A stretch of DNA of 30,398 bases from an uncultured bacterium (GCA_947364395.1 CANASS010000025.1:1-30398), one strand, 5' to 3'; counted from the stretch's first letter, positions 7,107 through 16,083 are shown. Notes: generated from the sequence alone by a model not told the origin. Numbers and translations are program-made.

Positions 7107-8375
7107 TTACATCAGCTGCTTTTTGAGCCGCTCCAGCACACCTGCGGAGGGCTTTCGGGGCGGCGGGGTAAAGCCGGGGTCCAGGAAGTCCAGGGCGTAG
7201 GAGACGATGGCCCCAGTACCCAGGTAGAGCAGGTCCGGGTCCAGGTCGAACTCCCCGCTGTGGTGGGGGGCGCCGCAGCCCTGCTGGTCCTGTATGCCCA
7301 GGAAGGCCAGCACACCCCGGTACAGGGTATTGTAGACCGCCATGCTCTCCGAGGCCATCCAGGGACCGGCGGGGACCACCGCCTCCTCCCCCAGGGTCCG
7401 GCGCAGGCTCTGCTGGGCCAGCGCCGCGCAGTCCGGGTCGTTATAGACGCCGGGGATGGGTTCCATGATATAGTTGTAGCGCACCTGGCAGTCGTAGATC
7501 TGTGCGTCCTTTTCCACGATGGTTTTGGCGGCCTCCAGGAAGGGACGGCCGCAGGTTTCCTCATCGAAGAACCGGGCCAGGCAGGAGAAGCGGAGGCTGT
7601 CCGGGATAATGTTGGACTTGCTGCCTCCCTGCAGCAGGCCGACGGCGTAGGTGAGGCAGTCGTTGGGGTCGGTGTGCCTCATCCGAACGGCGGCCAAGTC
7701 GTTGTAGATGCTGACGAAGCAGTCCACGGGATTGTTGCACAGGTCGGGGCGGGAGCTGTGCCCGCCCTTGCCGGTGAGCACCACATCGAAGCCCGCGGCG
7801 CCGCACATCACATGGCCGGGCTGGACGGACAGGGTGCCCGCCGGAGACCCGGCGTAGACATGGAGGGCGAAGCAGCCGTCCATACCGTCGAACTGGGCCT
7901 CCAGGTGCTCCAGCAGGGGGATCACGCCGTAGGAGGTCTCCTCTCCCTGCTCAAAGACGGCCACGATCTGCCCCGTCCATTCCTCCCGGTGGGCGGACAG
8001 CACCTGGAGGGCGGACAGCAGCATGGCGGTGTGGGCGTCATGGCCGCAGGCGTGGGATACCCCCGCCGTGCCGCTGACCACCTGCTTGGGGCCGGACAGG
8101 TTGTCCGCGCTCTCCTCCACGGGCAGGGCGTCCACGTCCGCCCGGAGGAGCAGGCGTCTGCCCGGTTCCCGGCCATTGAGCACACACACCAGCCCTCCGT
8201 GCTCCACCCGCACAGCGCTCAGGCCCAGTTCGGCCAGCCGCCCCTGGACCCAGGACAGGGTGTTCTCCTCCTGGCCGGACAGCTCTGGGTGGGCGTGGAG
8301 ATAGTTCCGGTCGCCGGCGGTCTGGCCCCGCAGGGCCAGACATTCCGCTTTGACATCGAACATGGCGGCGCTCAC
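7107..8375 (-). CDS. M20-family metallo-amidohydrolase
   Basis: The 422-residue protein has the M20D layout: YLHAHPELS near residue 25, ADVDALP (79-85), HACGHDAHTAML (108-119) with the metal-binding Cys110 and His112, EQGEE (142-146) with the catalytic and ligand glutamates, a dimerisation lid domain (about 180-300), and HHSGEFD near the C-terminus providing the last metal ligand. Relatives remove acyl groups from N-acyl amino acids or conjugates (hippurate, N-acetyl-diaminopimelate, indole-acetyl-amino acids). The exact amide is not predictable. GTG 8375 overlaps the stop of the upstream PLP-enzyme gene by 4 bp, so the two are translationally coupled; an in-frame ATG at 8363 is the alternative start. 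Its association with two esterases suggests a role in releasing a small acid or amine from conjugates (inference). Confidence 0.9.
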   Translation of the reverse strand: MSAAMFDVKAECLALRGQTAGDRNYLHAHPELSGQEENTLSWVQGRLAELGLSAVRVEHGGLVCVLNGREPGRRLLLRADVDALPVEESADNLSGPKQVVSGTAGVSHACGHDAHTAMLLSALQVLSAHREEWTGQIVAVFEQGEETSYGVIPLLEHLEAQFDGMDGCFALHVYAGSPAGTLSVQPGHVMCGAAGFDVVLTGKGGHSSRPDLCNNPVDCFVSIYNDLAAVRMRHTDPNDCLTYAVGLLQGGSKSNIIPDSLRFSCLARFFDEETCGRPFLEAAKTIVEKDAQIYDCQVRYNYIMEPIPGVYNDPDCAALAQQSLRRTLGEEAVVPAGPWMASESMAVYNTLYRGVLAFLGIQDQQGCGAPHHSGEFDLDPDLLYLGTGAIVSYALDFLDPGFTPPPRKPSAGVLERLKKQLM

Positions 8376-9538
8376 CGCTGGTCCATGGCGGCCTTGAACC
8401 GGGCCAGGGCCTCCTCCAGCGCCTGGCGGGTGCAGGCCAGATTGATGCGCTCAAAGCCGTCTCCCGCCGGGCCAAAGATGAAACCGTCGTCCAGGAAGAG
8501 CTGGGCCTTTTCGTTGAGGAACTTGGCCAGGGTCTGGCCGTCCATGCCGAAGCACCGGCAGTCGAACCAGCACAGATAGGTGCCCTCAAGGTCGGCCACC
8601 CACACCTCGGGGAAGTTCTTGGCCATAAACTCCTTGAAATAGAGATAGTTGTCCCAGATGTGCTGGTTAAGCTGGTCCACCCAGCCGGCGCACTTGGCAT
8701 AGCCTACCTCCAGAGCGCGGATGCCGAAGATGCTGTAGGTGTAGCAGCCGCAGACGTTCACCTCGTCGTCCAGCTTTTTGCGCAGCTCCGGGTTGGGGAT
8801 AATGGCATGGGCTACGCACAAACCGGCCAGGGAGAAGGTTTTGCTGGCGGCGGAGAACATCACGCAGTTGTCCGCGTACTTCTCGCCCAGGGTGGGATAG
8901 CTGATATGGCGGTAACCGGGCATGATGAGGTCGAAGTGGATCTCGTCGCTGATTACCAGCACGTTGTGCTTCAGGCAGATGTCGCCCATGCGGCGCAGCT
9001 CCTCCTCCGTCCACACCCGGCCCACCGGGTTGTGGGGGGAGCAGAGGATGAACATCTTACAGTCCTTGGCCTTCTCCTCGAAATCATCGAAGTCCACCTC
9101 ATAGCGGCCGTCCACCAGCTTGAGGGGGCTCTCCACAACGGTGCGCCCGTTCAGGTTCACCGCCCGGTAGAAGGGGTAATAGACCGGGGTGACCAGCAGC
9201 ACGTTGTCCCCGGGCTGGGTGAAAGCCCGGACAGAGGCGTACAGCCCCTGAACCACACCGTTGGTCTGAACGATCCAATCCTGCTGGATGTCCCAGCCGT
9301 GACGGGTGGACATCCAGTGCTTCACCGCGTCCGCATAGGGCTTGCCCCACCAGGTGTAGCCCCACATGCCGAACTCGGCGGTTTTTTTCAGCTCTTCGAT
9401 GATCTCCGGCGGGGAGAGCAGCTCCATGTCCGCCACGGACAGGGGCACAACGCCGGGGGCGGGGGCGGGACCGATGGCGTCCCATTTGGCGGACTCCATG
9501 CCCACGCGGACATGGGCGGTGTTGAAATCATATTTCAT
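8372..9538 (-). CDS. MalY/PatB-type PLP-dependent C-S lyase or aminotransferase
   Basis: A 388-residue fold-type I PLP enzyme. Visible signatures are PLSVADMEL near the N-terminus, the GYTWW segment, NGVVQGLY, the SPHNPVGRVW motif of the cofactor pocket, ISDEIHFDL with the Asp that contacts the pyridine nitrogen, and SAASKTFSLAGL whose Lys233 should form the internal aldimine. These are typical of the MalY/PatB (cystathionine beta-lyase-like) branch, which cleaves cysteine-S-conjugates or cystathionine. A transaminase role cannot be excluded. Length is normal. ATG 9538 has AGGAG upstream. The gene lies 94 bp after the second esterase and overlaps the M20 gene by 4 bp. Together, amidohydrolase plus C-S lyase would suit processing of an N-acyl-cysteine conjugate (inference). 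Confidence 0.88.
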   Translation of the reverse strand: MKYDFNTAHVRVGMESAKWDAIGPAPAPGVVPLSVADMELLSPPEIIEELKKTAEFGMWGYTWWGKPYADAVKHWMSTRHGWDIQQDWIVQTNGVVQGLYASVRAFTQPGDNVLLVTPVYYPFYRAVNLNGRTVVESPLKLVDGRYEVDFDDFEEKAKDCKMFILCSPHNPVGRVWTEEELRRMGDICLKHNVLVISDEIHFDLIMPGYRHISYPTLGEKYADNCVMFSAASKTFSLAGLCVAHAIIPNPELRKKLDDEVNVCGCYTYSIFGIRALEVGYAKCAGWVDQLNQHIWDNYLYFKEFMAKNFPEVWVADLEGTYLCWFDCRCFGMDGQTLAKFLNEKAQLFLDDGFIFGPAGDGFERINLACTRQALEEALARFKAAMDQR

Positions 9539-9632
9539 AGTTCAAACGCTCCTATTTGGAATAAAATAATGGGGAAGAATATGGGGCTCGTCCCGCATAT
9601 TGCGCAAAATCGGGCGGGCACAGGCCGGGGAT

Positions 9633-10643
9633 TTACGCCTGCGCGTTGAGCTGGGCCCTGAAAAACGCGCCGCTGTGCTCCAGGCACTCCACCGCCTCGG
9701 GCATCATGCGGCCGTAGTGCATGAAGGCGTGGAGCACGCCGGGGACGACATCCAATTGGACGGGCACGCCGCGGTCGGAGAGCACCGTCGCCAGGAAGTT
9801 GCTGTCGTCCAGCAGGGGGTCCAGGTCCCCACAGCACAGATATGTGGCGGGCATACCGTGGGTCAGATCGGCGTTGACGATCTGATAATAGGGGTTTTCC
9901 ATGTCGGCCCCCTCGGGCATATAGTTGTTTTTGTAAGCGTCGAGGTCACAGCGGCGCATCCCATCCAGCTCGGAGCCTTGCAGGCGGTGGGCGACGCCGT
10001 CCGTCAGGCCGAGGCCGGGGTAGTACAGCAGCAGGGCGGAGATGTAGTCGTTTCCGCCAAAAGCGTCCCGCAGGTAAAGGTTGGTGGCCAGGGACAATTT
10101 GCCGCCGCCGGAATCACCTCCGATGGCCATCCGGTCGGGCAGGATGCCGAACTGCGCCCCGCTCTCATGGAAATACCGGACCACCGCGGCACATTCGTAC
10201 ATCGGAATGGGGAACTTCGCCTCAGGCGACAGGTGGTAGTCCACCCCGATCACCGCGCAGCCGCTGGAGGCCATGATGGAACGCATCATGCGGTCATGGG
10301 TATCGTTGCTGCCCACGGTGAATCCGCCGCCATGGATGAACACCACCGCATGGTGCTGCGGGGCGGCGTCCGGGTAATAGATGCGCACCGGCACCGGGCC
10401 GATAGGGCCTTCCACCGTGGTCTCCACGGTTTTGGCGGCCTCGGGACCGCCCTCGTTCCAGAAGCGGCGTTCCTCAACATATCTTCTGCGCATCTCTTCA
10501 TAGGAACAGCCGGTGTCAAAAGCCCCTTTGGCGTGGGCATCCTGCCATTCGATCACCTTGCGCATGCCCTCGCTCAGTTTGAGCCGGGGGTCCAATTTGT
10601 TGACCTCATAATCCACTGTATAGTCCGGCATGTAGAATTCCAT
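9633..10643 (-). CDS. Alpha/beta-hydrolase, HSL/Aes-type esterase (paralogue 2)
   Basis: A 336-residue paralogue of 6090-7085 with the same order of motifs: HGGGFTVGSNDTHDRMMRS, DYHLSPEAKFPIP, nucleophile GDSGG at Ser178, DLDPLLDD, and LHAFMHYGRMMPEAVECLE carrying the catalytic His. One difference near the nucleophile is GDSGGGKLS here versus GDSGGANLA in paralogue 1, which may change the acyl pocket. The frame is open well upstream (to 11024), but ATG 10643 is the start: AAAGGAGA precedes it and the N-terminus then aligns with the paralogue. It lies 35 bp downstream of the OFA-type transporter and probably shares its transcript. Confidence 0.9.
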   Translation of the reverse strand: MEFYMPDYTVDYEVNKLDPRLKLSEGMRKVIEWQDAHAKGAFDTGCSYEEMRRRYVEERRFWNEGGPEAAKTVETTVEGPIGPVPVRIYYPDAAPQHHAVVFIHGGGFTVGSNDTHDRMMRSIMASSGCAVIGVDYHLSPEAKFPIPMYECAAVVRYFHESGAQFGILPDRMAIGGDSGGGKLSLATNLYLRDAFGGNDYISALLLYYPGLGLTDGVAHRLQGSELDGMRRCDLDAYKNNYMPEGADMENPYYQIVNADLTHGMPATYLCCGDLDPLLDDSNFLATVLSDRGVPVQLDVVPGVLHAFMHYGRMMPEAVECLEHSGAFFRAQLNAQA

Positions 10644-10678
10644 GTACAGTCTCCTTTCCACAGGTGGTATCTCTTGTC

Positions 10679-11953
10679 CTAATGGTCTTGCGGCAAAGGG
10701 CTCGGGCTCCGGATGGAGAATTGCAGCAGGAACGCGGCGCAGGATGTGCCCAGGGTAATCAGCAGCGGCGCCACAAAGGAGCCTGTGACGGCCAGGAGCT
10801 TGGCGAAGGCCGGGGCCATGAACGAAGTGATAAGGGTGCGGGTATTGCTGAGGCTGTAATTGGCGGCGAAGTCCATATCCCCATAAAAAGCGCGGATCAA
10901 GGTTGGGTTGAGCACAGGCCCATGACCGTACCCCAGACCAGTCAGCGCCAGACCCAGAACGGCCAGCGGCTTGGAGCGAAGGAGGACGGCCAGCAGCATA
11001 GTGAAGGACGCCAGGATCACACACAAACTCCCGGCCAGCATGGTCCGTTTCCGGCCCAGCCGGTCGTAGACCATGCCGAACAGAGGGCGGCTGAGCCCGT
11101 TGAACGCGGAGACCACGCTCACCATCGTGACAGCCGCAACAATACTGAACTCTAAGGAGACGCAGTAATCATAGGCCAGAGCGAAAATCACGCTGCCCAA
11201 CACACTGTTGAGCAGGAGGTAGGCATACAGCCGCCAGAAATCGGGCCGGCGCATGGTCTGGGTTACAGGGAAGCCGCGTGCATCCTGCCCCTGTGCTTTC
11301 TCCACAAAACGGCTTTTGAGGCACAAGGCGCACAGGAGCAGGGAACCGCCCCCGGCGGCGCCCAGGATCAAAAACGCTCCGCGCCAGCCGACCCCGGAGA
11401 CCTGAAACAGGCCGGACACCGGCTGGACCAAAAACAGTGTGCTGCTCCCAAAGCCCATGGTCAGCACGCCGGAACACAGCCCGGGCATGTCCGGAAACCA
11501 TCTGCCCACCTGATCCAGGATCGTGGGGTAGGCGACGCCGATGCCTCCGCCCACCAAAAGGCTGTAGGAAAGATAGAGCATCAGGATATTGGGCGTATCC
11601 AGCGCTGCGGTCAGAGTAAAGCCGGCGGCAACCGCAGCCGCGCTCAGGATCAGGGCCGCCCGGTATCCAAGCTTTTTTTGCAGCTGGCTGCCTCCGATAT
11701 TTCCGCCACAGAACGCGCAGAACATAAGGGAGTACGCCAATGCCAGCTGACCTGTCTCCCAGCCGAAGGTCTCGCCCAAAGGCACCTTCAGGACAGACCA
11801 GCCATATATGGTCCCAATACACAGCATGGCGATCGTGCCGAGGATAAAATAGGACCACCGCCGGGACGGATAAGTATGCGCCGCGTCTTTTCTGTGCTCC
11901 TTCTCTGCGTTCAGATCCTCTCTCGCCGTTTTTTCATACAAAATGTTTCTCAC
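10679..11953 (-). CDS. MFS transporter, OFA (oxalate/formate antiporter-like) family
   Basis: A 424-residue integral membrane protein with about 12 hydrophobic segments and a hydrophilic N-terminal tail of about 33 residues. The signature near the first membrane span, IGTIYGWSVLKVPLGETFGW, and GGGIGVAYPTILDQVGRWFPD after span 4 are typical of OFA-family major facilitators, which exchange or import small carboxylates. The central loop motif DRLGRKRTM (about residue 290) is the usual MFS loop. The start is uncertain: GTG 11953 is the only clear start-like codon before the first span, and no good ribosome site precedes it. It begins 105 bp downstream of a second MFS gene and is followed at 35 bp by the esterase, suggesting import of an ester or acid that the esterase acts on (inference). 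Confidence 0.87.
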   Translation of the reverse strand: MRNILYEKTAREDLNAEKEHRKDAAHTYPSRRWSYFILGTIAMLCIGTIYGWSVLKVPLGETFGWETGQLALAYSLMFCAFCGGNIGGSQLQKKLGYRAALILSAAAVAAGFTLTAALDTPNILMLYLSYSLLVGGGIGVAYPTILDQVGRWFPDMPGLCSGVLTMGFGSSTLFLVQPVSGLFQVSGVGWRGAFLILGAAGGGSLLLCALCLKSRFVEKAQGQDARGFPVTQTMRRPDFWRLYAYLLLNSVLGSVIFALAYDYCVSLEFSIVAAVTMVSVVSAFNGLSRPLFGMVYDRLGRKRTMLAGSLCVILASFTMLLAVLLRSKPLAVLGLALTGLGYGHGPVLNPTLIRAFYGDMDFAANYSLSNTRTLITSFMAPAFAKLLAVTGSFVAPLLITLGTSCAAFLLQFSIRSPSPLPQDH

Positions 11954-12020
11954 CTGTTTCGTTTATTCCGCTCAACATAACAACGTTTTTGAAGGAGCCT
12001 TTGCGGACCGGGGACAGGGG

Positions 12021-12051
12021 CGGGGGGACGAGCCGTTACGCCGTCCCCCCG
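12021..12051. terminator. GC-rich hairpin between two MFS genes
   Basis: Arms CGGGGGGACG (12021-12030) and CGTCCCCCCG (12042-12051) pair perfectly, 8 bp after the stop of the minus-strand MFS gene at 12059. There is no T run on the minus strand, so it may be a partial terminator or an mRNA-processing boundary that splits the long minus-strand gene run. Confidence 0.6.
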
Positions 12052-12058
12052 GTTTGGG

Positions 12059-13321
12059 TCACTCAGCGGCGGAGGCGGAATTGCGGTACTTCTTGATAAG
12101 CCGCTCCGCAAAGAAGGCGCACACCAGGCCCAGCACCATAGCGGCGCAGGCGGCCATGAAGATGTTCTTGTAACCGCCCACGGGGTCGGCGTCCAGCCAG
12201 CTGCCGCACAGGGAGGTATAGAAGGTGTCGGGCAGGAAGCCCAGCAGGGAGGCGATGCCGATGACGCTGCCCACCACGTTCTTGGGGGTGCCGCTCTCGT
12301 CCACAGTAGCGTAGTACAGGGCGCGGAACACGTACACGGCCATGGAGGCCACGATGGTGAGGGCCATCACGGGCCACAGCACGGCGGCGGAAGCGGGGAT
12401 GAGGAGCATACCCACAAAACACACAATGCCGATGATGCCGGCGCCGATCATGGGCTTACTGGAGTTCTTCATCTTGGTGGCCAGCACGGCGGCCAGGGAG
12501 GCGCCGATGAGCTGGCAGACAATGGCCCGGTAGCTGGTGAAGGTGACGGCAATGTCGGTGGGCAGGCCGCAGAAATTTTGCAGATAGGGGGCATAGTAGC
12601 TGGCGGAGGCCAGGGTCATGGAGCCGCAGAAGATCATGCCGGCCAGCAGGTAAGTGATGGGGCGCTTGAAGGCCACGCCCATGGCCTTGATGCTGTCCAG
12701 CAGGGTGGCGTTGGTGGCCGTCTGGGTATCGGACTGGGGCATGAGCAGGGCCAGGGCCACGCCCACCAGGATCATGATGACGGACACCACGCGGACGACG
12801 GAGCTCATGGCCTTGGTGCTGTCGGACTTGAAGATGTTGAACAGAGACACGCAGATGGTGGTGACGATGAGGCCGGACACGCCGCGCAGAGCCTCCAGAC
12901 TGCCGAACATACCGCCCTGCTCGTCAGAGTCGGCCAGCATGTTGATGCACTTGACGGAGGAGGACCAGAAGGTGAGCACGGTGGTGACCGCCCACAGCAC
13001 ATGGATGATCATCAGCATGGTGTAGCTGGGCCAGAAGGATTCCCACAGGCCCAGTGCGCCGGTGCTGAGCATGGAGAACACCAGCAGCTTCTTGGGGTCA
13101 AACTTGTCGGCAATCCAGCCGCCGGGCAGGTACAAGATCACGTTGGCAATGCCGTAGACGTTGAGCAGCTTGCCATAGTCCGCGTCACGGCCCACCAGGC
13201 CCATGGCCTCCTGGAGCGGGGTGTAGTAATTGTACATCAGGTAGGGCAGCACATAGATGGTGTTCATGGCCAGCACCATCAGGATGAAGGTCAGGAACTT
13301 TTTACCTTTGGGTTGTTTCAT
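12059..13321 (-). CDS. MFS transporter
   Basis: A 420-residue major-facilitator protein with about 12 membrane segments. The loop after spans 2-3 reads GGWIADKFDPKKLL, the standard MFS G-x3-D-(K/R)-x-(D/P)-(K/R)-(K/R) motif that governs the alternating-access switch. A long frame continues upstream to 13696, but ATG 13321 is correct: GGAGG precedes it and the protein then begins MKQPKGKKFLTF, a short basic cytoplasmic tail. It belongs to an MFS branch distinct from the OFA-type neighbour. The closest relatives I recall are uncharacterised clostridial carriers, so no substrate is proposed. It sits between the YitT gene and the OFA transporter on the same strand. Confidence 0.87.
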   Translation of the reverse strand: MKQPKGKKFLTFILMVLAMNTIYVLPYLMYNYYTPLQEAMGLVGRDADYGKLLNVYGIANVILYLPGGWIADKFDPKKLLVFSMLSTGALGLWESFWPSYTMLMIIHVLWAVTTVLTFWSSSVKCINMLADSDEQGGMFGSLEALRGVSGLIVTTICVSLFNIFKSDSTKAMSSVVRVVSVIMILVGVALALLMPQSDTQTATNATLLDSIKAMGVAFKRPITYLLAGMIFCGSMTLASASYYAPYLQNFCGLPTDIAVTFTSYRAIVCQLIGASLAAVLATKMKNSSKPMIGAGIIGIVCFVGMLLIPASAAVLWPVMALTIVASMAVYVFRALYYATVDESGTPKNVVGSVIGIASLLGFLPDTFYTSLCGSWLDADPVGGYKNIFMAACAAMVLGLVCAFFAERLIKKYRNSASAAE

Positions 13322-13419
13322 ACAATTTCCTCCAAATCTTTGTGAAATACGGGCCGGTGGGGCGGGAATGTCACAGTTTTCTCTCTCTTTCCTCCTTCTG
13401 TGCAAACGGGCCGGAGCGC

Positions 13420-14301
13420 TCACGCCTTGCGGCCGGTGAGGGTCCGGGAGTTGAAATTGCCGCCGATGAGCTCGTTTGCGGGCAGCAGCATGACAAAAGC
13501 GCCGGGGTCCAGGGAGGGCAGCAGGGCTTTCACCCGGGGCACCTCCGAAGGCTTCATGGCCAGTATGAGCATATTGCGCTCCACATTGGAGTACATCCCG
13601 GTGCCGGACAGCCGGGTCACCGCCCGACCCAGGGCCTTCATCAGCGGGTCGGCCACCTGATGGGCGTCGATGGAGGTAATAATCATGCAGATGCACCCCC
13701 GGTCAAAGCCCAGCACAATGCGGTCGGAGATCAACGAGCAGATGAAGATGGTGATGATGGCGTACAGTCCGATCTCAATGCTCCCGGAGGCCGCCATGGA
13801 CAGCAGTACCACCGCCCCGTCCAGCACCACGCTCATCTTGCCCACGCTCATGGTGGGGAACTTCTTGATGAGCAGGCGGTTGAGCAGGTCCGTGCCGCCG
13901 GTGGACCCGTTGCCGATGGTGAGGAAGGCCATGCCCACCCCGTAGATCACCCCGCCGAACACTGCGGCCACGGTGGGGTCGTGGGTGAGGGTGGGCAGCC
14001 CCTCGAACAGCCAGATGGCGCCGGAGTACAGCGTGGCCCCCACGATGGCCCCGGCGGTGTACTTCCAGCCGTTGGTCAGCAGCGCCGCCAGGAGGATGGG
14101 GATGTTCATCAGATAGATCAGGGTGGCCACATTGACGGAGACAAACTGGTTGAGCACCACCGCCAGACCGGATATACCTCCGGCGGCAATGTTGTTGCCC
14201 ACCAGGAACAGGTCCAGGGACAGAGAATAGAGCAGAATTCCCCCCAAAATGTAGAGCCAGCGTTTGAGGGCCGGGCTGTACCGCGCGAGGCCGGACGACA
14301 T
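13420..14301 (-). CDS. YitT-family (DUF2179) membrane protein
   Basis: A 293-residue protein with five or six membrane segments in residues 12-190, including SLSLDLFLVGNNIAAGGISGLAVVLN and GNGSTGGTDLLNRLL, both hallmark stretches of YitT proteins. A soluble C-terminal DUF2179 domain follows from about residue 215 (CICMIITS....V...L....GRAVTRLSGTGMYSN). The family is widespread in Firmicutes; its molecular role is not established, though transport is suspected. ATG 14301 has AAGGGA upstream. It is 34 bp downstream of the sodium symporter gene and so probably co-transcribed with it. A specific part in the cai-like pathway is unproven. Confidence 0.92.
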   Translation of the reverse strand: MSSGLARYSPALKRWLYILGGILLYSLSLDLFLVGNNIAAGGISGLAVVLNQFVSVNVATLIYLMNIPILLAALLTNGWKYTAGAIVGATLYSGAIWLFEGLPTLTHDPTVAAVFGGVIYGVGMAFLTIGNGSTGGTDLLNRLLIKKFPTMSVGKMSVVLDGAVVLLSMAASGSIEIGLYAIITIFICSLISDRIVLGFDRGCICMIITSIDAHQVADPLMKALGRAVTRLSGTGMYSNVERNMLILAMKPSEVPRVKALLPSLDPGAFVMLLPANELIGGNFNSRTLTGRKA

Positions 14302-14335
14302 ATGAGATCCCTTCTTTACGCTTCAGAATGGGCCC

Positions 14336-15949
14336 TCAGATCAGGCCGTTATAGGGCAGGGCCCAGGTGAACAGCAGGAACAGGGTGGTGGCTACGCCCA
14401 TGCCGATGAGCAGCCAGCCATAGCGCCGGTCGATCTGGTAGTCCCGGGCCACCCGCTCCTCCTGGGGAAGGGCCAGCAGGCTGTCCCGGTAAGCCGACTC
14501 CTCCGGCGTCACCGGGCTGACCTTGGAGCCGATGACGGCGAAAATCAGGCTGAGGTACAGTCCGATGAAAAAGGGGTCCAGGAAGTTGATGAAAATGCTG
14601 TTAAAGGGGGCCACCCCAAAGCCCACCAGGCACTTGGAGATGATGAAGCCCAGGAAGCCCGCCGTCATGGACCACCGTGCCCCGGCGGCGGACAGCTTGC
14701 CGGACAAAATGCTCCCCACGCCGGGGACCAGCCAGGAGGCGGCGATGATGGTGGAGGCGAACCAGGAGATCACCCGCACCCCGCCCAGCCCCAGATAGGC
14801 CAGAATCAGGGCCACGATGCCCACCGCCAGCATGATGAGGCGGCTGGTGCGCAACTGGTGCTTCTCGTCCCTGAACTCCACGGGGAAAATGTCCGAGGTC
14901 ACCGAGAAGCCCACCACCGACAGGAAGGTGGAGGCGGAGGACAGCCCCGCCGCCATGATGCCCGCCAGCAGCAGAGTGCCCACCAGCTTGGGCATGACGT
15001 TGAAGGAGGCCCAGATCAGCACCCGCTGGGGGTCCTCCATATTGGGCTGGAGGTTGATGACCGAGATGGACATGATGTTCACATACAGCAGGAACACTGT
15101 GGTGCAGATGGCGGCGACGGCCCCGGAGCGGAAAGTGACGTGCTCGCTCTTGGCCATCAGGTTGCGTCCCGCCTGCCAGGGGGAGACAGCCACCGTGATA
15201 AACCAGATGATGCCCATGGTGACGGCGTACATCACCGCGCCGAACACGTCGGCGGCCCCGGTGCCGGCCACATTGCCGTGGTAGTCCAGCAGGCCCTCGG
15301 GGGCGGCGGGATTGTTCATCAGGTTTTCCAGCAGGCTGCCCAGGCCCCCCTGGGCGTTAAAAATGTAGGGCCCGGCGATGATGGCGGCCACGATGAACAC
15401 CATGAACATCATGGTGTCGGTGATGATGACCCCCTTGGAGCCGGAGTAGAAGGTGAACGCGGTGAAGCACCCCCAGGCGATGAGCAGGCACAGCTCATAG
15501 CTCAGCCCGGTGAGCTCCTGCATCAGGATGCCCACGCCGGTGATGCAGGCCAGCAGGTAAGCCGTCAGCGAGATGATGGTGATGATGCCGGCGATCCGGC
15601 GGTTCCGGGGGTCCTTATAGCGGGCGCCGAAGTATTCCGGCATGGTGCCGCACTGGGACCGGCGCAGATACCGCCCGAAAAACAGCGGCCCGAACACATA
15701 GCCGCAGGCGCACATGGAGTTGAGCAGCACCAGCGAGGTGATGTTGCCGGTGTAGCAGAAGCCCTGGTCCCCCATGAAGCCGTTTACCGACAGCATGGAG
15801 GCGAACAGGGTGCCCGCGATGAGGATGGTGGGGGCGTTTCGGCCGCTGACATAATAGTCGTCGATGTCCTTGACCTTCCGCCCCGCCAGCAGGCCCACCG
15901 CCAGGTAGACCACAATGCTGACGATGACGCCGATGAAGAAAATGGTCAT
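14336..15949 (-). CDS. Sodium:solute symporter (SSS family)
   Basis: A 537-residue membrane protein with roughly 13 hydrophobic spans. AGRKVKDIDDYYVSGRNAP after span 1 and FGARYKDPRNRRIAGI later are classic solute:sodium symporter signatures (PutP/PanF fold). The tail after the last loop is hydrophilic (SPVTPEESAYRDSLLALPQEE) with a final span. It would import an organic solute with Na+, and in this locus it takes the place where enterobacterial cai operons carry the BCCT antiporter CaiT. ATG 15949 overlaps the stop of a 45-codon membrane-protein gene (ATGA), with GGGAGG upstream. Substrate unknown: carboxylates, betaines and amino acids are all transported by this family. Confidence 0.92.
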   Translation of the reverse strand: MTIFFIGVIVSIVVYLAVGLLAGRKVKDIDDYYVSGRNAPTILIAGTLFASMLSVNGFMGDQGFCYTGNITSLVLLNSMCACGYVFGPLFFGRYLRRSQCGTMPEYFGARYKDPRNRRIAGIITIISLTAYLLACITGVGILMQELTGLSYELCLLIAWGCFTAFTFYSGSKGVIITDTMMFMVFIVAAIIAGPYIFNAQGGLGSLLENLMNNPAAPEGLLDYHGNVAGTGAADVFGAVMYAVTMGIIWFITVAVSPWQAGRNLMAKSEHVTFRSGAVAAICTTVFLLYVNIMSISVINLQPNMEDPQRVLIWASFNVMPKLVGTLLLAGIMAAGLSSASTFLSVVGFSVTSDIFPVEFRDEKHQLRTSRLIMLAVGIVALILAYLGLGGVRVISWFASTIIAASWLVPGVGSILSGKLSAAGARWSMTAGFLGFIISKCLVGFGVAPFNSIFINFLDPFFIGLYLSLIFAVIGSKVSPVTPEESAYRDSLLALPQEERVARDYQIDRRYGWLLIGMGVATTLFLLFTWALPYNGLI

Positions 15950-16083
15950 GCGGTGCCTCCCTTCCCGCCGTCCTTGTCCTCAGAGGCCCACTTTTTCTCC
16001 TCCCGCTTCAGATAGATGTTCATAAAAACGCCGGACAGGACCAGGAAGCCGCCGATGAGGATGGAGTAAATGATCTCACCCAT
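15946..16083 (-). CDS. Small single-span symporter accessory protein, 45 aa
   Basis: Translating the minus strand from ATG 16083 gives 45 residues: a MGEIIYSILIGG start, one hydrophobic helix (about residues 4-21), then KREEKKWASEDKDGG, a charged, Lys/Asp/Glu-rich tail. AAAGGAG lies upstream at good spacing. Its stop overlaps the symporter start by 4 bp, so one protein is coupled to the other. Sodium symporters of several families have such a tiny single-span partner (for example MetS with MetP of the NSS family; unnamed small accessory proteins next to SSS carriers). The positive-inside rule puts the charged tail in the cytoplasm. Role in stability or activity of the symporter is inferred from context. 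Confidence 0.85.
   Translation of the reverse strand: MGEIIYSILIGGFLVLSGVFMNIYLKREEKKWASEDKDGGKGGTA

Noticed and set aside
6162..8579. Very long open frame on the plus strand opposite the esterase and M20 genes (about 805 codons)
   Set aside because: It is antisense to genes with intact catalytic motifs, has His/Gly/Val-rich low-complexity composition, and arises from G+C-rich third positions. No ribosome site or family is seen.
10644..11024. N-terminal extension of esterase paralogue 2
   Set aside because: It overlaps the OFA transporter gene, has no ribosome site, and the paralogue begins at the equivalent of ATG 10643.
13322..13696. N-terminal extension of the MFS gene at 12059-13321
   Set aside because: It overlaps the YitT gene, reads as Arg/Pro/Ala-rich shadow sequence, and ATG 13321 has a GGAGG site.
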